A DNA stretch of 52,369 nucleotides from JBHPCZ01 sp042573625 (GCA_042573625.1 JBHPCZ010000007.1:1-52369), one strand, 5' to 3'; shown: positions 24,904 to 34,485, counted from the first letter of the stretch. Numbers and translations are program-made. Notes: a model not told the origin generated them from the sequence alone.

Positions 24904-27216
24904 ATGCGCTGGAAATGGATATTGGGAGCTGCCGCTCTTTTGTTTCTCTCGGTGATCGTTGCGGTATTTGTGATCCTATCGAGATATGACTTCAACGATC
25001 TAAAGCCCCAAATAACACGGGCAGCCAAAGAGGCTACCGGTCGTGAGCTGACACTGAGCGGGGATATTGATCTTAAAATCGGACTGACTCCAAAATTGCT
25101 TGTTGAAAACGTAAGTTTTCAGAATGCACCATGGGGTTCACGACCGGAAATGGCCAAGGTTCGACGCGTCGAAGTACAGGTGGCGCTCCTTCCGCTGATT
25201 CACAAGAACATTGAGATAAAGCGTCTGGTTTTGGTTGAACCGGATATCATAATTGAAACCGATAAAAACGGCCGAACTAACCTTGAGTTCAAAACCCAAG
25301 AAAAAGATGCCGCTCCGGAACCTAAAAAGAAAGAAGCAAAACCCGGCAAAATAGAACTGCCGCCATTGATATTTGAAGATCTGCAGATCGAAAAAGGGCA
25401 GCTGACATACAAAGATGCCCGAAAAAACAAATCCCTTGCAGTAAAGATAGAAAGTCTTAAAACCCGCGCCACAGGCCCCGAAAGCCCGATAACTCTCGAT
25501 CTTAAAGGTGATTTTAACGGCACCCCCTTTGAGGTGGCAAGCACATTGGGTGCGCTTGCGAAATTGGCTGATCCTGATAAGGACTGGCCGCTGAAATTAT
25601 CTGCAAAAGCTGTTGATACCACGCTCACGTTAGAGGGTACGATCAAGGACATTTCGGGTTTGCGCGGTTTTCAAGTAGAGTTTTCCCTTGCGAGTAAAAA
25701 CCTGGCAGACTTAGAGCAGTTTATCGGGAAACCGATTCCCATCAAAGGGGCCTTTGATATCTCCGCACGCTTACTCGATTCCGCACCGAACACTTATAAA
25801 ATTTCTAATTTGAAAGCAAACGCCGCTGACACCAACCTCTTTCTTGACGGTACGATTCAGAATCCAACTGGGAATCGCACTTTCGATCTTCAATTTTCCC
25901 TTGATGGACAAGATCTGGCACATCTGGAGCAGTTTACAGGAAAACCGTTTCCCGTCAAAGGGCCCTTTAGCATCTCCGCAAACCTGCTCGGCCCCAAGCC
26001 CGATATCTATAAAATCTCTGACCTAAAAGCCAAAATCGGAGATAACAACATCGATGGATCACTGGAAGCCAACCTTTCAGGCAAAGTGCCATATCTATCC
26101 GCTTCGTTGTCGTCACAAAACCTTGACCTGCGACCCCTGTTTCCGGAACAAGATGCTAAAAAAGAAGAAGTTGCTGATAAACCCAAACCAAAGCGAGACA
26201 AGGTCTTTTCCGGCGATCCTCTGCCGATTGAATTGCTCACGTCGGTTAACGCCGAAGCCCGGCTTCGGATCGGGCGCCTTTTAGCACCGAAACTTGCTGT
26301 CAATGACCTTGTTGCCGATATGACCCTTCAAAACGGATACCTCAAGCTAAAACCGCTGAAGGCAATAATCGGCGGCGGTACGCTAAACGGATTTGTCGAT
26401 CTAAAACCCAAGCAAAAAACAGCAAATATGATATTGGCACTCAAGATTGACCAGCTCGACGTGGGCAAGATGCTTCAAGACCTGAATATCACCGATCTGC
26501 TGTATGGTAAAATAGACGCGGATATCAACGTAAGGTCGTATGGAGAGTCTGTGGCTGCGCTCATGGCAAGACTCAACGGAAATACCCGGATCACAATGAA
26601 AAGCGGACGAATCAATAACAAACATATTAACCTTCTGGGTGGTGATCTCAGTTCCGGAGTTTACCGTATGGTCAATCCGGTCAAGGAGAAAACCGATTAT
26701 ACGGAAATCAACTGTTTGGTCAGCCTTTTTGATATCAAAGACGGAGTTGCAGACAGCACCGCTCTGGTGTTAAGCACCGACAGCATGAACGTGATCGGTG
26801 ATGGAAAAATCGATTTAAAGACTGAAAAGCTCGATATTTCTCTTAAACCGGTTCCCAAAGAAGGTGTCGCCGGGGTCAGCTTCAGTCTGGGCGAGCTGAC
26901 AAAACCGTTCAAGCTGGGTGGAACACTCGCAAATCCCGGGCTTGCCATTGATACCACGCAGGCCGCAATCGCTATAGGCAAGGCGGTCGGTGGTGTGGCA
27001 CTGTTTGGTCCTATCGGCATTGCTGCAGCTCTGGCCGGTTCAAAATCAGATGATGAGAACCCCTGCCTAACCGCCATCGAGTCAGCACAAAAGGGGGTGA
27101 AGACTTCGGAAGACCAGCCGGCTGAAGAAAAGGGGACGGTACAAAAGACTGTCGATGGTGCCAAAGAGGGTATCAAGGGTTTTGGAAAAAAGATAAAAGG
27201 TCTTTTCGGCGATTAA
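24904..27216 (+). CDS. AsmA-family protein
   Basis: The 770-residue protein has one N-terminal TM anchor (residues 5-27) and the AsmA signature: ITRAAKEATGRELTLSGDIDLKIGLTPKLLVENV, then PEMAKVRRVEVQVALLPL. Repeated beta-rich units follow (LEQFIGKPIPIKGAFDISARL and LEQFTGKPFPVKGPFSISANL form an internal duplication), and the C-terminal AsmA domain includes INCLVSLFDIKDGVAD. The family forms long periplasmic grooves linked to phospholipid transport between membranes. A glycine-rich, amphipathic tail (KEGIKGFGKKIKGLFGD) ends the protein. AAGGAGGCG precedes the ATG. Confidence 0.92.
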   Translation: MRWKWILGAAALLFLSVIVAVFVILSRYDFNDLKPQITRAAKEATGRELTLSGDIDLKIGLTPKLLVENVSFQNAPWGSRPEMAKVRRVEVQVALLPLIHKNIEIKRLVLVEPDIIIETDKNGRTNLEFKTQEKDAAPEPKKKEAKPGKIELPPLIFEDLQIEKGQLTYKDARKNKSLAVKIESLKTRATGPESPITLDLKGDFNGTPFEVASTLGALAKLADPDKDWPLKLSAKAVDTTLTLEGTIKDISGLRGFQVEFSLASKNLADLEQFIGKPIPIKGAFDISARLLDSAPNTYKISNLKANAADTNLFLDGTIQNPTGNRTFDLQFSLDGQDLAHLEQFTGKPFPVKGPFSISANLLGPKPDIYKISDLKAKIGDNNIDGSLEANLSGKVPYLSASLSSQNLDLRPLFPEQDAKKEEVADKPKPKRDKVFSGDPLPIELLTSVNAEARLRIGRLLAPKLAVNDLVADMTLQNGYLKLKPLKAIIGGGTLNGFVDLKPKQKTANMILALKIDQLDVGKMLQDLNITDLLYGKIDADINVRSYGESVAALMARLNGNTRITMKSGRINNKHINLLGGDLSSGVYRMVNPVKEKTDYTEINCLVSLFDIKDGVADSTALVLSTDSMNVIGDGKIDLKTEKLDISLKPVPKEGVAGVSFSLGELTKPFKLGGTLANPGLAIDTTQAAIAIGKAVGGVALFGPIGIAAALAGSKSDDENPCLTAIESAQKGVKTSEDQPAEEKGTVQKTVDGAKEGIKGFGKKIKGLFGD

Positions 27217-27659
27217 CTCACATATTGTCTTTAGCTTGTAGTAAGCATCTCTTTTTAACCCACCCACTATCTGAAAAGGAAGCTAAAAAAGAGAAAGAGC
27301 TATCTGTAGGCGTATTAAAAGGATCTGCGACTTTTCTTTTTATAGATGACAAAGATTATGGTTATCCTGAATATGATCGGTGGAGATTTATGGCGACTGA
27401 AAGAGCTAAATGCTGAGACTAAGATTAAAAGGGATTTCTGCCTCTAATAAATTCGAGATATCTGCTATTTACCACACGTCCGAATCAACTCCCTTGCTAT
27501 TGTAATATCAAATAATCGGCAGGCCATACCTCTATCAGAAACTCTGGGTTGAGGTTAAAAAGTTCAATATATTGCATTCTGACTTGATCAGTCGAAGGTG
27601 ATTGTACCTGCCCTGTGTGCCGCATTCTGATAAAGCAGTGAAACGAATTGTTCGACAAT
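27217..27659. other. Intergenic region with possible gene remnants
   Basis: A + strand frame (about 27285-27416) reads SVGVLKGSATFLFIDDKDYG and a minus strand frame near 27497-27590 reads VRMQYIELFNLNPEFLIEVW. Both look protein-like but are short, lack ribosome-binding sites, and I cannot name them. They may be decayed gene pieces. Confidence 0.3.
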
Positions 27660-28424
27660 CTATTTGAGTCTGAAAACCTGTTGCCAGGTCTCTCCTCCCT
27701 TCTTAAAGACAACGTCATCCTGGTTGATACGCACAATAGAAACATCCTCAACAGATCCGCCTTCCCGGACAATACGGCCGTTTATCACCGCAATGCGGCT
27801 ACCCGTATCACCGGACCAGGCAATGGCCTGTAGTTCCAGGCCGGTTTCGCTGACTTGTTTAACAGGCAATTCTGCAAACGGCTCGGATTTTATTTTCGGT
27901 TCAAACTCTTTTTCAGTCTCAGTTACGGACATCTCTTTTGGAGCCAAAACAAGGCCAGGTTTTTTATCAGAAAGGCGCCTCGCTTCAGTGGGTTTGATCT
28001 CTTTTTTTAACTCCGGAGCGGGTGTCTTTTCTAATGGTTTACGGGCGAATCCGGGTTTCTTTTTTACTGTTTTTATTGAATCAGATTTCTTAATAAGACT
28101 GGCGGCGGGAGTCTCTTTTTGAGGTAAATTCAGAAAGGAAGACATTTTATCAGGAAGGCGTGTCGATTTTACGGATTCAGTCTCTTTTTTAGCAACCCAA
28201 TCCAGTGGCTTTTCCTGAGGTTTTCGGCTTAAGATGAGCCATCCACCGGCAGACAGCGCCAGAACAGTAAAGATAATAAAAAACCATTTAGTAAAAGACC
28301 AAAAACCCTTTGCAGACCGGGGAGTGGTCTTTAACAGGCGTATTCTCTGGGAACGAAACAAACTATCATTTTGCTCAGGATATGTGTTTTCAAGCTTTTT
28401 TAAGGCCTTTAATATGGAACTCAA
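27660..28424 (-). CDS. gspB: GspB-like type II secretion assembly protein
   Basis: The 254-residue protein starts with TTG (28424); the N-terminus MSSILKALKKLEN is the family hallmark, which fixes the start. One TM segment (residues 47-66) is followed by a Pro/Lys-rich spacer and the C-terminal T2SSB domain (LELQAIAWSGDTGSRIAVINGRIVREGG). GspB works with the ATPase GspA to place the secretin through the peptidoglycan. The gspA-like gene lies upstream on the same strand, separated by a repeat fragment. No other secretion genes are in the window. Confidence 0.85.
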   Translation of the reverse strand: MSSILKALKKLENTYPEQNDSLFRSQRIRLLKTTPRSAKGFWSFTKWFFIIFTVLALSAGGWLILSRKPQEKPLDWVAKKETESVKSTRLPDKMSSFLNLPQKETPAASLIKKSDSIKTVKKKPGFARKPLEKTPAPELKKEIKPTEARRLSDKKPGLVLAPKEMSVTETEKEFEPKIKSEPFAELPVKQVSETGLELQAIAWSGDTGSRIAVINGRIVREGGSVEDVSIVRINQDDVVFKKGGETWQQVFRLK

Positions 28425-28439
28425 TACCTCGTTCCCCTT

Positions 28440-28608
28440 CCCCTAATCGGATTAATCTCGCCCGCCCTCCCGATTAAATCGGGATCGCTCGAGCCCGCCC
28501 CAGTACGATCTTCCGGACCTGCGGGGCAGGCAGAGATTACAGAGATGATATTTATCTTTGCCTGATTTTTTGACCCCGGTTAAATTGTTTTCAAATGTAA
28601 CGGGGTAG
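28440..28608. repeat. Fragment of repeat family D (partly inverted)
   Basis: The segment 28498-28533 (CCAGTACGATCTTCCGGACC and GCGGGGCAGGCA) is the reverse complement of the middle of the D elements, while GACCCCGGTTAAATT at 28572 has the direct orientation. A short palindrome (CCCGATTAAATCGGG) lies next to it. It separates gspA from gspB. Confidence 0.5.
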
Positions 28609-30327
28609 TTATTGACTTGTAATATGCGGAATCTCCAACGATTTTTTCTCATTGTAGAGGACAATCTTGGTTGAGGATCCTACAATGCCGTCAACACCTA
28701 TACCGTGTTTCTTTTGAATATTTTTTATCGCCTGTTGGGTATCTTCATCGAAAACCGGACTGATTTCGATTTCATTATATCCAATATCCCGGAGGAGCAT
28801 TTTTAAAGTTATTATGGTATCTCCCGGGGCGTCCAATGGAATGGTGCCGGTGAGGGAGAAAAAGTTTTTCCACGGAATATACGCTACACCTGACCAGCAG
28901 GATTCTAAGTCATCCGGTTCCACCGCCATCACACTGTCTTCCACTCCACTCCTGAGCACAATTTTGTTATCGTCTGTTTGGATGACGGCAAGATATACAG
29001 GGGATAGATCCTCGGAGGGATGAAGCGCTAAAATAGCCGGTAGATTTAGACGCTTTATTATGTTTAAGTCGCCCTCAATGCGGCGGATCAAAAAACCGTT
29101 TTGTTTCGCAGCAAGCCGTAAAAACGTATGGTCGTCGTCGATGTTGTGAAGGGACGGTTTTATTTCAGATTCTATGTGCCACAGACCCATGGCAATCCCA
29201 AGGGCCATGTGCCTTGAAGACCGCGTATCCATTTCCATCAGGTAGTTAGCGAAATCACGGACGGGCGCTACATATTCTTCCGATTTTTTTATCGTCTTCG
29301 AGCCGGACGGTTTTGGATTTGAGACGAGGCTTTTTGTGTCGGGCGCATTCGGGTGCTCAAGTTTCGAAATGTCTGGCGTTTTACTTTCCGTTGAACGAAA
29401 TATGGTGTTCACATCAAGGCGGCCCGAGCTGTGGAGGAAAAGCAGGAAAAGGGATAAACTCAATAGAAAAAAATACAGAAATGTCTTCTTCAGTTCATAA
29501 TAGCTGCGGTGTTTAATACCACCTCTGCCGGCCAGTTCGCGGATGGCTGAATTTGCGATTCTTCCCGTGATTTTCTGTTGATCAGAACCGAAGGCTGATA
29601 AAAGGGCGCGGTCGCATACAATATTGATTAGGCGGGGTATGCCTCGTGAATATTGACAAATAAATCGATAGGCGGCCCGCGAAAATTTGATTCCGGGTTT
29701 TCGGGAGGCAATATTGATACGATGTTGAATATAGTCTCTGACTTCTTTATAATTCAGGGGGAGGAGTTGACACCTCAGATTTATTCTCTGGGCCAGTTGT
29801 CTGAGTTCATAGGAGTCGAACTTTTCTCCCAACTCGGGTTGCCCGACGAGTATAATCTGCAGGAGTTTGTGCCGGGTCGTTTCCAGATTGGAGAGCAATC
29901 GCAGCTGCTCCAGAACGTCTTCGGTCAGATTCTGGGCCTCGTCGATGAGCAGGATAACATTTTTCCCTTCGGCTTTTTTCTCGATGAGAAAGGTGTTCAG
30001 GGTATCGATCAGGCCTTTGGTGTTATCCGAATCCGAACTGATTCCGAATTCATCATTGACGGCCTTGAGCAGTTGAATGGAGTCCAGCTTCGGGTTAAAG
30101 ATATAGGCCGCTTCCGTGTATTCATCCAGGTTTTCGAGAAACGCTCTGCAGAGAGTGGTTTTGCCGGTTCCGACCTCTCCGGTAATCTCCACAAAGCCGT
30201 CTCCCTGAGTCGTCGCATAAGTAAGATGGGCCAGGGCCTCTTCGTGGCTTTTGCTCAGAAAGAGATACGCCGGATTGGGAACCAGTTTGAAAGGTCTTTC
30301 TTTAAAACCGAAAAAATTTTTGTACAT
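28609..30327 (-). CDS. gspA: GspA/ExeA-like AAA ATPase with peptidoglycan-binding domain
   Basis: The 572-residue protein has an N-terminal AAA module (MYKNFFGFKERPFKLVPNPAYLF is the ExeA-type start) with Walker A GEVGTGKTT at 50-58 and Walker B LLIDEAQNL near 126. A TM segment lies near residues 285-300 (FLYFFLLSLSLFLLFL). A periplasmic part follows that resembles a C39-peptidase-like domain without an evident catalytic Cys (LAAKQNGFLIRRIEGDLN), and a C-terminal peptidoglycan-binding domain (IGVDGIVGSSTKIVLYN). In Aeromonas ExeA/ExeB this protein couples ATP use to secretin assembly. It pairs with the downstream gspB. Confidence 0.9.
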   Translation of the reverse strand: MYKNFFGFKERPFKLVPNPAYLFLSKSHEEALAHLTYATTQGDGFVEITGEVGTGKTTLCRAFLENLDEYTEAAYIFNPKLDSIQLLKAVNDEFGISSDSDNTKGLIDTLNTFLIEKKAEGKNVILLIDEAQNLTEDVLEQLRLLSNLETTRHKLLQIILVGQPELGEKFDSYELRQLAQRINLRCQLLPLNYKEVRDYIQHRINIASRKPGIKFSRAAYRFICQYSRGIPRLINIVCDRALLSAFGSDQQKITGRIANSAIRELAGRGGIKHRSYYELKKTFLYFFLLSLSLFLLFLHSSGRLDVNTIFRSTESKTPDISKLEHPNAPDTKSLVSNPKPSGSKTIKKSEEYVAPVRDFANYLMEMDTRSSRHMALGIAMGLWHIESEIKPSLHNIDDDHTFLRLAAKQNGFLIRRIEGDLNIIKRLNLPAILALHPSEDLSPVYLAVIQTDDNKIVLRSGVEDSVMAVEPDDLESCWSGVAYIPWKNFFSLTGTIPLDAPGDTIITLKMLLRDIGYNEIEISPVFDEDTQQAIKNIQKKHGIGVDGIVGSSTKIVLYNEKKSLEIPHITSQ

Positions 30328-30552
30328 CTGCGTCGGCCCTTTTAGGCTATTTCTGTTTTCCTTTACGATTTTATGTGGTTGGTTTTATGTTTTATGTGGT
30401 AAGAATGCAATGCTTGATGAATGGAGAATAAGAAAAAGCCGGTAGCATGTCAAGCATACTTCAGGTAAAGATGTTGTCATGATGGAGTTTGCGAATCAAA
30501 CTTGAAACATGCGAACATGAAAGCGCTTTAAATTTTGTGAAACGGTCTTATT

Positions 30553-30653
30553 TTAACCTCAGTTGAGCAATTAATTGCGAAGAGATGTGCCGAGATCCTG
30601 ATGCGCAAGAGATTGGTGCAGATCTAGTAAAAAATCGCTCAATTTAGGTTTAA
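30553..30653. repeat. Short palindromic element H
   Basis: Ends TTAACCTCAGTTGAGC and GCTCAATTTAGGTTTAA are imperfect inverted repeats about 100 bp apart. Nothing else is seen in the 30328-30708 gap besides AT-rich sequence that must hold the promoters of the divergent gspA-like and thioredoxin genes. Confidence 0.45.
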
Positions 30654-30708
30654 TTCAATTGGGCATTTGATATTGACTTGTATTTCTTGGGGCGGAGGCA
30701 CAGGAAGA

Positions 30709-31179
30709 ATGAAATGTAAAGCGAATATAAACTTTCGACCGGTAATACTTTTCAGGCTTTTCATCGCTGTAATGGCCGTTTTTTTTATTTCATCTTGCGA
30801 AAATTACAGCAGCAGGAAGGACCGTACCTCCGAAGTCGAGTCAACTGTCGGTATAATAAAAAGCGAGGTGCAATTCGTAAATATTATCGAAACATCAAAA
30901 GAACGTCTTTTGATGTTCGAGATGTATGCCGATTGGTGCGCCCCCTGCAGGGTCCTCGCGCCGGTTGTTGAAGAAATTGCCAGGGAGAATGCCGACAGCG
31001 TAACCGTTTACAAAATAAATACTGAAGAAAACAAAGCGCTGGCCGCGTCATTACGTATACCTGGCCTTCCGTTTGTCCTGTTTATGAAAAACAAAGAAGC
31101 GATGCATTCAATGCTCGGATTGTATCCAAAGGACGCATATGTCAGGGCCATTGAGCACTTCTCAAAAGTATCCGGATGA
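30709..31179 (+). CDS. Thioredoxin-fold lipoprotein
   Basis: Translation from ATG 30709 gives 156 residues with a lipoprotein signal (LFRLFIAVMAVFFISSC). The thioredoxin fold follows, with active site WCAPCRVLAPVVEEIA and cis-Pro segment IPGLPFVLFMKN. It would act in the periplasm as a thiol reductase or in disulfide exchange. An in-frame upstream start at 30667 would put the signal peptide inside the protein and is rejected. A D-family repeat begins 34 bp after the stop. Confidence 0.85.
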   Translation: MKCKANINFRPVILFRLFIAVMAVFFISSCENYSSRKDRTSEVESTVGIIKSEVQFVNIIETSKERLLMFEMYADWCAPCRVLAPVVEEIARENADSVTVYKINTEENKALAASLRIPGLPFVLFMKNKEAMHSMLGLYPKDAYVRAIEHFSKVSG

Positions 31180-31212
31180 AAAAAACTTGCCGTTTGGCCT
31201 GGAAGTTTTTTC

Positions 31213-31486
31213 GAGACCTTTGAAAAACGCCCCCTTTTGCTCAATCCCGGTGCCTGCCCCGTGCAATGCGAAGCCTATTTCACTGGGGTCAGGCTCAAAT
31301 TTTAACCCGCCACCGAACTTTGGCGGGTTAATCTTCGAAATACTCCATGTATTCCTGCCTGCCCCGTAGGTCCGACAGATCGTACTGGGGTGGTTAAAAT
31401 TTTCGCCTTCCGTGCCTTGAACCCCGGTTAAATGTTAAATGCGGATTTAACTGGGCAGGCAAAATTGAACATTTTTCAAAGGCCTC
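31213..31486. repeat. Repeat family D, copy 1
   Basis: A 274-bp element has inverted ends GAGACCTTTGAAAAACG and ATTTTTCAAAGGCCTC. Its interior holds a hairpin (AACCCGCCACCGAACTTTGGCGGGTT) and GCCTGCCCCGTAGGTCCG blocks shared with copy 2 at 32713. It lies 46 bp downstream of the HD gene stop. Confidence 0.85.
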
Positions 31487-31532
31487 TTTCCCTTGTTTTA
31501 GGTTCCCATCTATTTTTAAGAAGTCGTCAAAC

Positions 31533-32693
31533 TTAATGCGGTTCTAAACCTTTGCTGCTGATGCCCCTAACATAATAGCGCGGATCATTCATAAAACTCG
31601 AAAAGATAACAATGAAGGCAATTGATGTCTGGATCATCAGTGGTTTATCCTGATATAAAGTGTCCAGTTTTTGATTACGGATCTTACTCGATGTGCTTCC
31701 GAAATAGGTTGAAAACAACCCATCCATCAGATAGTCTTTGCCGGGTTTGGTCGTCATGTCGGTTCCACCGCTGTAGCAATAGTCCATGGCCTCAAGAAAG
31801 AGCGCCCTCTGGCCGGCCACGTCTGTTTGGTGATAACCTATCAAGTGCATGAGGGTCCGCTGTGCTTCATTCAAGCTCGCCTCGCACACAGAGTCAAAAA
31901 GAATTTTTGAAGCGCTGTCTATTGATATGGCTTCATGTTGCCGGATCAATGACAACAGTACGGTATTTTTAAAGAGCTGATACAGGCGTTTCGCGCCGTT
32001 CAGTGGCGGGGGCGGCGGATGGGCCATCTCAGGTTGGTATCCCCGGTATGTATTCACGAACATTAATTGAAAGATTCTTTGGAAAAAATCGATTCCTTCC
32101 AGCGGATCTTGAAGATCCATTCGCATGTCAAGGGTATTGTCCAGTCTGTCGGCCAGTTTGATTCGGAGCAGCTTTGGTGAACCGTTCGAATTTTCAAGGA
32201 GGCGTCCTATATATTGATAGTATGACTCTTTTTCGACTCGGGTCAGGGATAAAAGGCGGTCCGTCAGCTGTGTTTCATCTTCCGGATCCAGACGATTTAA
32301 AAGTGAATACAGCTGCCCTTCCATATCTTTCCATTTAGCGGGTTTGAAATCATTTGATGAGATGTCTTCAAGAATATCGTGAAATAGCGCTGTGAGCAGA
32401 TCGAGAAGGTCCAGTTCGTCAAGGGTACGGGCAAGCAGGGCCGTTGCGCGAAGCGGGTGCAGGACGGCCATCGGTCCCAAACGTCTGCGCTTTTGCTTGT
32501 ACGCATTAAAAAGATAACTGAGTGCCTCCATCAATATCCCTTTCAGCTCCCTGTCTATCTTATCTTCGTGATGCAAGCGCTTTCCGCCAATAATGAACAT
32601 AAGGACATTGTATCGATTTAAAGACGTGGCACTCAAATTGTAGTTCAGGGCTGCAGAAAGTTTATAAAAGTTTGCAAGGTCATATAAAGACAT
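31533..32693 (-). CDS. HD-domain (SpoT hydrolase-like) protein
   Basis: The start ATG 32693 has GGGAGGGG upstream at good spacing; a longer frame would begin inside the D repeat. The 386-residue product has HD motifs HPLRATALLARTL (near residue 80), LFHDILED (near 105) and RIKLADRLDNTLDM (near 175), as in SpoT/RSH hydrolase domains. The synthetase domain and TGS/ACT regions are absent. A hydrophobic segment (IQTSIAFIVIFSSF) is at the C-terminus. It may hydrolyse (p)ppGpp or a related compound, but this is by motif only. The gene is enclosed by two direct D copies, the upstream one only 20 bp from its start. Confidence 0.75.
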   Translation of the reverse strand: MSLYDLANFYKLSAALNYNLSATSLNRYNVLMFIIGGKRLHHEDKIDRELKGILMEALSYLFNAYKQKRRRLGPMAVLHPLRATALLARTLDELDLLDLLTALFHDILEDISSNDFKPAKWKDMEGQLYSLLNRLDPEDETQLTDRLLSLTRVEKESYYQYIGRLLENSNGSPKLLRIKLADRLDNTLDMRMDLQDPLEGIDFFQRIFQLMFVNTYRGYQPEMAHPPPPPLNGAKRLYQLFKNTVLLSLIRQHEAISIDSASKILFDSVCEASLNEAQRTLMHLIGYHQTDVAGQRALFLEAMDYCYSGGTDMTTKPGKDYLMDGLFSTYFGSTSSKIRNQKLDTLYQDKPLMIQTSIAFIVIFSSFMNDPRYYVRGISSKGLEPH

Positions 32694-32712
32694 CGCCAAC
32701 CCCTCCCGTTCT

Positions 32713-32990
32713 GAGACCTTTGCAAAACGCCCCCTTTCGTCCAATTCCGCTGCCTGCCCCGTGCAATGCTTGCCCAATGGAATTCCGCTTTGCGGACCTC
32801 CTTCGGAGGATTCCACCGGGCGGGCCTATTTCACTGGGGTCAGATTCAAATTTTAACCCGCCACCGAACTTTGGTGGGTTAATCCTCAAAATACTCAATG
32901 TATTCCTGCCTGCCCCTTAGGTCCGGCAGATCGTACTGGGGGGGTTAAAATTTTCACCTTCCTTGAACTTGAACATTTTTCAAAGGTCTT
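32713..32990. repeat. Repeat family D, copy 2
   Basis: The 278-bp element is in direct orientation to copy 1, with ends GAGACCTTTGCAAAACG and ATTTTTCAAAGGTCTT. It carries a small extra palindrome (GGAATTCCGCTTTGCGGACC) not found in copy 1 and lacks the CCCCGGTTAAATG block. It lies just upstream of the HD gene and may provide its promoter. Confidence 0.85.
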
Positions 32991-33066
32991 GTTCTTATAT
33001 AAGCGCTCGTGCTTTATAAAAACTGCGCTATAATACCCCTTGGCTTGCCGCGGGGAGTTTCACGGG

Positions 33067-33144
33067 TCATCCTGCCACTTTAGAAACTACGTTGTCAATT
33101 ACGGACAGGCATTCGTCGATTTTTTCAGCGGTTACCGTATGTGA
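33067..33144 (-). pseudogene. Possible 3' remnant of an aminotransferase gene
   Basis: The minus strand reads SHTVTAEKIDECLSVIDNVV then SKVAG and a stop. T-x-E-x-IDE-x-L-x-VID-x-V is how many class III PLP aminotransferases end. An in-frame stop lies directly upstream, so only about 25 codons remain. The match is weak and by eye. The rest of 32991-33254 holds nothing recognisable. Confidence 0.3.
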
Positions 33145-33254
33145 TCAATATCGATACGTCATGGGGCGTTTTTTCTAATAACAGACGATTATCTGAATTC
33201 TCCGAATTCATCAAAAAAGAATCATTTTCAGTTAATAATAATTCGGGAGCGATT

Positions 33255-34454
33255 TCAAACGGTCAATTTGTCCGATTTCAGGGCAAGGCCGATGGCAATT
33301 CCTGCAATAAATCCGACAGCAAGATTTGAGGCCAGGGTAATTCCCAGCATCATGATAGCGACAAACAAATCTTTTCTTTCTTTTAAATCAATAATTGTTA
33401 GAGCCAATTGGCTTCCGGCAAAAAGTAGAAGAACACCCAACACCGACATGGGAATCAGATAGATTATCGGGAGGGACCGAGTTCCTAAAAAAATCGCCAG
33501 CGCAGCAAAAACAGCTCCGATCATGAGGTTAGAACCGGCAGTGCGTGCCCCGAAACGATAATGCGCTGCCAGCCCGCCAGCCCCATGGCAGAGCGGCATT
33601 CCGCCCACAAAGAAACTCAGAAAGTTGGCCAGGGCCATACTGATACACAGACTCTTTTCTGTTACTTTATCTGAATCGGAACCAAAATATTCACGTGATA
33701 AATCGGCGTTGGCAATTACGGCATTTCCCAGGGTCATCGGTGTCTGTGGGAGTACCAGCACAAAAAGAGCGAAAGTGAAGTCAGCCATACCCGGCAGTCC
33801 TAAAGGGAGAAGTTTCGGAAAGTTGATGCTGAGCCTTATATCTTTAAAGCCTTCGTGGGTTCCGAGGGCCAGCCCGATGGCGATGCCACCGGCGATGAGA
33901 ACTATTCCGGCCGGGAGCTTTCTGTTTTCCAGCAAGAGAAGGGTCAGGATGCCACCGGCAATGCCGATGACAATCCCCACCGGAACGGGGCCTATGGTTT
34001 GAAGTTTGAGATACGGCTCGGCGGCCTGACGGATGAGTTGGAACTTGGATGTGCCCATCATGAATTTGACGCCCTGTGTCATCAGGAGAACTCCCGTGGA
34101 GAGCTGGACACCTCTCACCACCGCTCTGGGAACATACCTGCCGATGACTGTGATGGCTCCGGTTACCCCGATAATCAGCAGCAGAAAACCCATCAGAATT
34201 CCCGATGCAAGAATCTGGGGAGCGGTCATTGCCGTTGCGATGGCATAGGCGCCGATAACTTTCATCGGCTGTACCGGGACCGTAACTCCATAGTAAATGC
34301 CGGATAGGATGTAGAAGAGACCGATCGAAAAAAAGAGGCCGGTGGCGTTCAGCCCGTTTATCAGAATCATTCCCAAGGCCAGCGGGAGAAGCGTGCCAAG
34401 ATCCCCAAGGGAACCGGCAAACTCCAATCGGTCAAATTTGTAACGCGGACTCAT
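33255..34454 (-). CDS. MOT1-type molybdate/sulfate transporter
   Basis: The start ATG 34454 follows GGGAG at 8 bp; 399 residues. The protein has about 10-12 hydrophobic segments and the MOT1/SulP-like signatures FAGSLGDLGTLLPLALG (near residue 10), VPVQPMKVIGAYA (near 60), RGVQLSTGVLLMTQG (near 112) and PLCHGAGGLAAHYRFGART (near 270). The last is typical of the bacterial MOT1 branch. It would import molybdate, tungstate or sulfate. Tungstate supply to AOR is an attractive idea but not shown. It is 31 bp downstream of the methyltransferase gene, likely in one operon. Confidence 0.88.
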   Translation of the reverse strand: MSPRYKFDRLEFAGSLGDLGTLLPLALGMILINGLNATGLFFSIGLFYILSGIYYGVTVPVQPMKVIGAYAIATAMTAPQILASGILMGFLLLIIGVTGAITVIGRYVPRAVVRGVQLSTGVLLMTQGVKFMMGTSKFQLIRQAAEPYLKLQTIGPVPVGIVIGIAGGILTLLLLENRKLPAGIVLIAGGIAIGLALGTHEGFKDIRLSINFPKLLPLGLPGMADFTFALFVLVLPQTPMTLGNAVIANADLSREYFGSDSDKVTEKSLCISMALANFLSFFVGGMPLCHGAGGLAAHYRFGARTAGSNLMIGAVFAALAIFLGTRSLPIIYLIPMSVLGVLLLFAGSQLALTIIDLKERKDLFVAIMMLGITLASNLAVGFIAGIAIGLALKSDKLTV

Positions 34455-34485
34455 ATAGAGTACTCCCATTCACGAGAAATCCAGT

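Noticed and set aside
32694..32816. N-terminal extension of the HD protein
   Set aside because: The extra 41 codons lie in the D repeat; ATG 32693 has GGGAGGGG upstream.
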